From Pseudomonas saponiphila (GTDB lineage: Bacteria > Pseudomonadota > Gammaproteobacteria > Pseudomonadales > Pseudomonadaceae): a DNA stretch of 64,000 bases. Every line of letters begins with the position of its first letter. Position 1 is the first letter of the stretch. Made by a program: the position numbers and the translations under genes. Under the pieces are notes generated by a model, which saw only the letters and a list, made by a program, of their open reading frames with translations, made no database searches and had not been told where the DNA came from. The DNA lies in the NCBI RefSeq assembly GCF_900105185.1, contig NZ_FNTJ01000002.1, positions 1,364,001-1,428,000 of the forward strand, written 5' to 3'. Positions 61,023 through 64,000 of this stretch are shown piece by piece.

Positions 61023-61698
61023 GCTGATGCCGATGTTCTGGCTGGCCCTGACCCTGGGGGCCTATCTGTTCAGCCGCTGGATCTATCGGCGCACCGGGCG
61101 CTACCTGCTGTCGCCGCTGATCCTGGTGCCGGCCCTGTTGCTGGCGATCGCCGTACCGCTGCACACCGCCTACGCCGAATACGCCGCCAACACCCATTGG
61201 CTGATGCTGGTGCTGGGGCCGGTGACCGTGGCCTTTGCGATTCCCATCTGGCAGCAGCGGCAACTGCTGATGCGCCACTGGTCGGCCCTGCTGCTGGGCA
61301 TGCTGGCGGGCAGCGCCGCGTCCATCGGCAGTTCCTTCGGTCTGGCGAGGATGCTGGCCCTGGACAGCTCGGTGACGCTGTCCCTGGTGCCACGTTCCAT
61401 TACCACGCCGTTCGCCATGCCCCTGGCCCATGACCTGGGCGGCGTGCCCGAACTGACGGCGGTGTTCGTGATGTTCACCGGGGTGTTCGGCGCCATGCTT
61501 GGCGGTGTGCTGCTGCGCTGGCTGCCCTTGCGCAGTGCCCTGGCCCGGGGCGCCCTGTTTGGGGTGGGGGCCCACGGTGCCGGGGTCAGCCGGGCCCATG
61601 AAGTCGGCGGCGAGGAGGGCTCCGTGGCCGGGCTGGTGATGGTGCTGACCGGGCTGTTGAACCTGTTCGCCGCCCCTTTGCTGGCGTCGGTGCTTTGA
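61012..61698 (+). CDS. LrgB/CidB-family membrane protein
   Basis: The 228-residue product has about seven membrane segments and the family block SITTPFAMPLAHDLGG, followed by the GAHGAGVSRA stretch near residues 188-197. It is the partner of the CidA/LrgA protein. The 11-bp overlap with that gene supports a two-gene operon. Confidence 0.91.
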   Translation: MRLELMPMFWLALTLGAYLFSRWIYRRTGRYLLSPLILVPALLLAIAVPLHTAYAEYAANTHWLMLVLGPVTVAFAIPIWQQRQLLMRHWSALLLGMLAGSAASIGSSFGLARMLALDSSVTLSLVPRSITTPFAMPLAHDLGGVPELTAVFVMFTGVFGAMLGGVLLRWLPLRSALARGALFGVGAHGAGVSRAHEVGGEEGSVAGLVMVLTGLLNLFAAPLLASVL

Positions 61699-61844
61699 CG
61701 TGAAAACCGCGGGCCAGAGCCTTTTTTCTGGCTGACCCGCTCGGTCATCAAGCTGGCTGGCAATGCAACTCCGCCAGCGCTCCGGGCTGTCTAGACTCTG
61801 AGGGTCCTCTTCCTCCAATAAGAACTGTCACCGAGGTCCTTGCC

Positions 61845-62627
61845 GTGAGCCCAGCCCCCGTTCAATCGACAGCGAGTGTGAAAAACCAGGTCAGCGCTAT
61901 CGAGTGGCAAACCCGCCTGGACCTGGCCGCCTGCTACCGCCTGGTGGCGATGCATGGCTGGGACGACCTGATCTTCACCCACATTTCCGCCAAGGTGCCG
62001 GGCACCGAAGATTTTCTGATCAACCCGTTCGGCATGATGTTCCACGAGATCACCGCCTCCAGCCTGGTGAAGGTCGATCAGGCCGGCAACAAGTTGATGG
62101 ACAGCCCCTACGAGATCAACCCGGCCGGCTACACCATTCACAGTGCCGTGCATGCGGTGCGCCACGATGCGCTCTGTGTGCTGCATACCCATACCGCTGC
62201 CGGGGTCGCCGTGTCGGCGCAGAAGCAGGGCGTGCTGCCCATCAGTCAGCAGTCGCTGTTTGTCCTGTCGAGCCTGGGCCATCACCCCTATGAAGGGGTG
62301 GCCCTGAACCCCGAGGAAAAGGTCCGGCTGCAGGCCGATCTGGGAGACAACAACTTTCTGCTGCTGCACAACCATGGCTTGCTGACCTGCGGCGCCAGCA
62401 TCGCCGACACCTTTCTGATGATGTTCATCTTCCAGCGTGCCTGTGAGATCCAGGTGCTGGCGCAAAGTGGCGGCGCCGAGCTGATGGTCATTTCCCCAGC
62501 GATCCTGAGCGGTGCCAAGGCGATGATCGCCGGGGTCACCCGCAGTGCCCAGGGCATGGGCGGGGTGCTGGCCTGGCCGGCCCTGCTGCGCAAACTCGAT
62601 CAACTCGACCCGGGTTATAACGTCTGA
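61845..62627 (+). CDS. Class II aldolase/adducin family protein
   Basis: The 260-residue product has the class II aldolase fold with the zinc-binding CVLHTHTAAGV motif and the NNFLLLHNHGLL block. The start is GTG at 61845. Many members of this group are not sugar-phosphate aldolases and have unknown substrates. The stop overlaps the start of the hydrolase gene by 1 bp, so the two act together. Confidence 0.87.
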   Translation: MSPAPVQSTASVKNQVSAIEWQTRLDLAACYRLVAMHGWDDLIFTHISAKVPGTEDFLINPFGMMFHEITASSLVKVDQAGNKLMDSPYEINPAGYTIHSAVHAVRHDALCVLHTHTAAGVAVSAQKQGVLPISQQSLFVLSSLGHHPYEGVALNPEEKVRLQADLGDNNFLLLHNHGLLTCGASIADTFLMMFIFQRACEIQVLAQSGGAELMVISPAILSGAKAMIAGVTRSAQGMGGVLAWPALLRKLDQLDPGYNV

Positions 62628-63529
62628 TGCCTATTGCCGAGATTCCTCTTTCTGTCTGGCGCAAGCACGGCAAGGACTTCGAGTTCCGCGGCCAGCGCAT
62701 TCGCTACTGGGTGGCGGGGCATGGCGAGCCGCTGCTGTTGATCCATGGTTTTCCAACGGCCAGCTGGGACTGGCATTACCTGTGGCAACCCCTGGCGCGG
62801 CGTTATCAGCTGATCGCCTGCGACATGCTCGGCTTCGGCGACTCGGACAAGCCCCTGGAGCATGAGTACAGCCTGCTGGAACAGGCGGACTTGCAGCAGG
62901 CGCTGCTGGCTCATTTGCAGGTTCGCCAGGCGGTGCACCTGCTGGCCCATGACTATGGCGACAGCGTCGCCCAGGAACTGCTGGCCCGGCACTATGAACA
63001 GCGAATCGCCATTGCCAGCTGCGTGTTTCTCAATGGCGGCCTGTTTCCGGAAACCCATCGCCCGGTGCTGACCCAGAAGCTCCTGCTCAGCCCACTGGGC
63101 TGGATGCTTGGGCGGGCCTTCAGCCGTCATGGCCTGGCGAACAGCTTCCGGCAGATCTTCGGCCCCCAGACCCGGCCCAGCGAGTCGGTCCTGGACGACT
63201 TCTGGAGCCTGGTGCACAGCAACAACGGGCCGCGCATCCTGCACAAGTTGATCGCCTATATCCCCGAGCGGCGGCTGCAGCGCGAGCGTTGGGTCAGTGC
63301 CATGCAACGCGGCGAGGTGCCGCTGCGGGTGATCGACGGCGCCCAGGACCCGATTTCCGGCGCGCACATGGTGGAGCGCTATTGCCAGCTGATCCCCGAG
63401 CCGGACACCGTGCTGCTGCCAGGCATCGGCCATTACCCGCAGATCGAGGCGCCGCTGCCGGTGCTCAAGCATTACCTGGGCTTTCGCGACAGGCTGCCTT
63501 CACCATCGCGTCAGGCCGTGGGCTCCTGA
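62627..63529 (+). CDS. Alpha/beta hydrolase (epoxide hydrolase/dehalogenase-like, Asp nucleophile)
   Basis: The 300-residue product has the oxyanion HGFPTAS motif near residues 40-46 and, at the nucleophile elbow, AHDYGD with D109 in place of the usual serine. An aspartate nucleophile fits epoxide hydrolases and haloalkane dehalogenases. The general base is probably the histidine of GIGHYPQ. It is coupled to the aldolase gene upstream. The substrate is unknown. Confidence 0.87.
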   Translation: MPIAEIPLSVWRKHGKDFEFRGQRIRYWVAGHGEPLLLIHGFPTASWDWHYLWQPLARRYQLIACDMLGFGDSDKPLEHEYSLLEQADLQQALLAHLQVRQAVHLLAHDYGDSVAQELLARHYEQRIAIASCVFLNGGLFPETHRPVLTQKLLLSPLGWMLGRAFSRHGLANSFRQIFGPQTRPSESVLDDFWSLVHSNNGPRILHKLIAYIPERRLQRERWVSAMQRGEVPLRVIDGAQDPISGAHMVERYCQLIPEPDTVLLPGIGHYPQIEAPLPVLKHYLGFRDRLPSPSRQAVGS

Positions 63530-63696
63530 GCGCCAGGGCCGCGCCGTGGTCCCTTGGCGCAGCCCGCTCTTGAGCGCTCGGGGCAATTATCCCGCTGTCT
63601 TATTGCGCACCATTCAGGTCCGGACGCTTTTATTGTGACCGCCGCCCGGCTGCCTGACACTCGACCCATAGTCCATTGGCCCAGCTGGAGTTCGGT

Positions 63697-64000
63697 ATGA
63701 GTGAATCTGTGCGCTTGCAAGACAAAGTAGTGATCATTACCGGAGCCGGCGGCGGCCTGGGTCGGGCCCATGCATTGCTGTTCGCCAGGCACGGGGCCAA
63801 GGTGCTGGTCAACGACCTGGGAGGCTCGGCCCAGGGAGAAGGCGCCAGCGCCTCGGCGGCCGATAAGGTGGTGGCGCAGATCCGCGAGGCCGGGGGCATC
63901 GCCGAGGCCAACCACGACTCGGTCACCGATGGCGACAAGATCGTGCAGAACGCTCTGGATGTGTTCGGCCGGGTCGATGTGCTGGTCAACAACGCCGGCA
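63697..64000 (+). CDS. SDR-family oxidoreductase (partial, runs off window)
   Basis: The first 101 residues (MSESVRLQDKVVIITGAGGG) show the Rossmann TGAGGGLGRAH motif, the VNDLGGSAQGEG loop and NNAG. The VNDLGG form is typical of the HSD17B4/FabG-like branch of multifunctional beta-oxidation dehydrogenases. The catalytic Tyr-Lys region lies beyond the window end, so the full length is unknown. Confidence 0.85.
   Translation, partial: MSESVRLQDKVVIITGAGGGLGRAHALLFARHGAKVLVNDLGGSAQGEGASASAADKVVAQIREAGGIAEANHDSVTDGDKIVQNALDVFGRVDVLVNNAG

Overview
The window is chromosomal DNA from a Pseudomonas, most likely a member of the P. fluorescens lineage. The base composition is high in GC. The gene order from gatC through mreBCD, maf, rng, yhdP, tldD, pmbA, fagA-fumC-orfX-sodA, the rapZ-ptsN-rpoN-lpt-kds genes, mla, murA, hisGDC, algW and cysD-cysNC follows the conserved Pseudomonas core order. 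Two repeat families typical of this lineage are scattered between genes. No tRNA, rRNA or CRISPR array was seen.

Layout. (1) 1-13700: cell shape (mreBCD), maf, RNase G, the large AsmA-like protein YhdP, a nitrilase-type amidase, and the TldD/PmbA protease pair with yjgA between them on the other strand. (2) 13750-20350: the Fur-controlled iron-starvation operon fagA-fumC-orfX-sodA, followed by a ZIP transporter. An IS21-family element of 2,641 bp (14475-17115), with a 6-bp target duplication, splits fumC. (3) 20380-27460, minus strand: envelope and nitrogen-PTS genes kdsD-kdsC-lptC-lptA-lptB-rpoN-hpf-ptsN-rapZ-ptsO. (4) 27720-35710, plus strand: the mlaFEDCB phospholipid-transport operon, ibaG, murA, hisG-hisD-hisC. 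(5) 35710-38660: a TonB-dependent receptor and DUF4198 protein set between hisC and algW. (6) 38740-44250: algW, a NIF3-family gene, and the sulfate-activation genes cysD and cysNC, separated by a small four-helix-bundle gene lying between repeats. (7) 44360-53490: acyltransferase, pta, a slyD-type isomerase, glutathione peroxidase, an Old Yellow Enzyme, a glycosyltransferase, cysZ and trxB. (8) 53630-59050: hopJ-like, DUF1244, folX-folE-folM, a monooxygenase, then a LitR-like MerR regulator next to a PilZ-like gene and a short LOV blue-light receptor. (9) 59200-64000: flavodoxin, a LysR regulator divergent from a CidA/LrgA-LrgB pair, a class II aldolase, an alpha/beta hydrolase and the start of an SDR gene.

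How the genes work together. lptABC, kdsCD, mla and murA supply outer-membrane and wall building, beside the rpoN/ptsN/rapZ control genes. cysD, cysNC and cysZ serve sulfate uptake and activation. The fagA operon normally supplies iron-independent fumarase and Mn-superoxide dismutase under iron starvation; here the fumarase is broken and sodA lies downstream of the insertion. The most interesting group is 53.6-59.1 kb. A LOV photoreceptor, a LitR-type regulator whose B12-binding signature is degenerate, a PilZ-like gene and tetrahydropterin genes (folE, folX, folM) sit side by side, which suggests a blue-light response unit.
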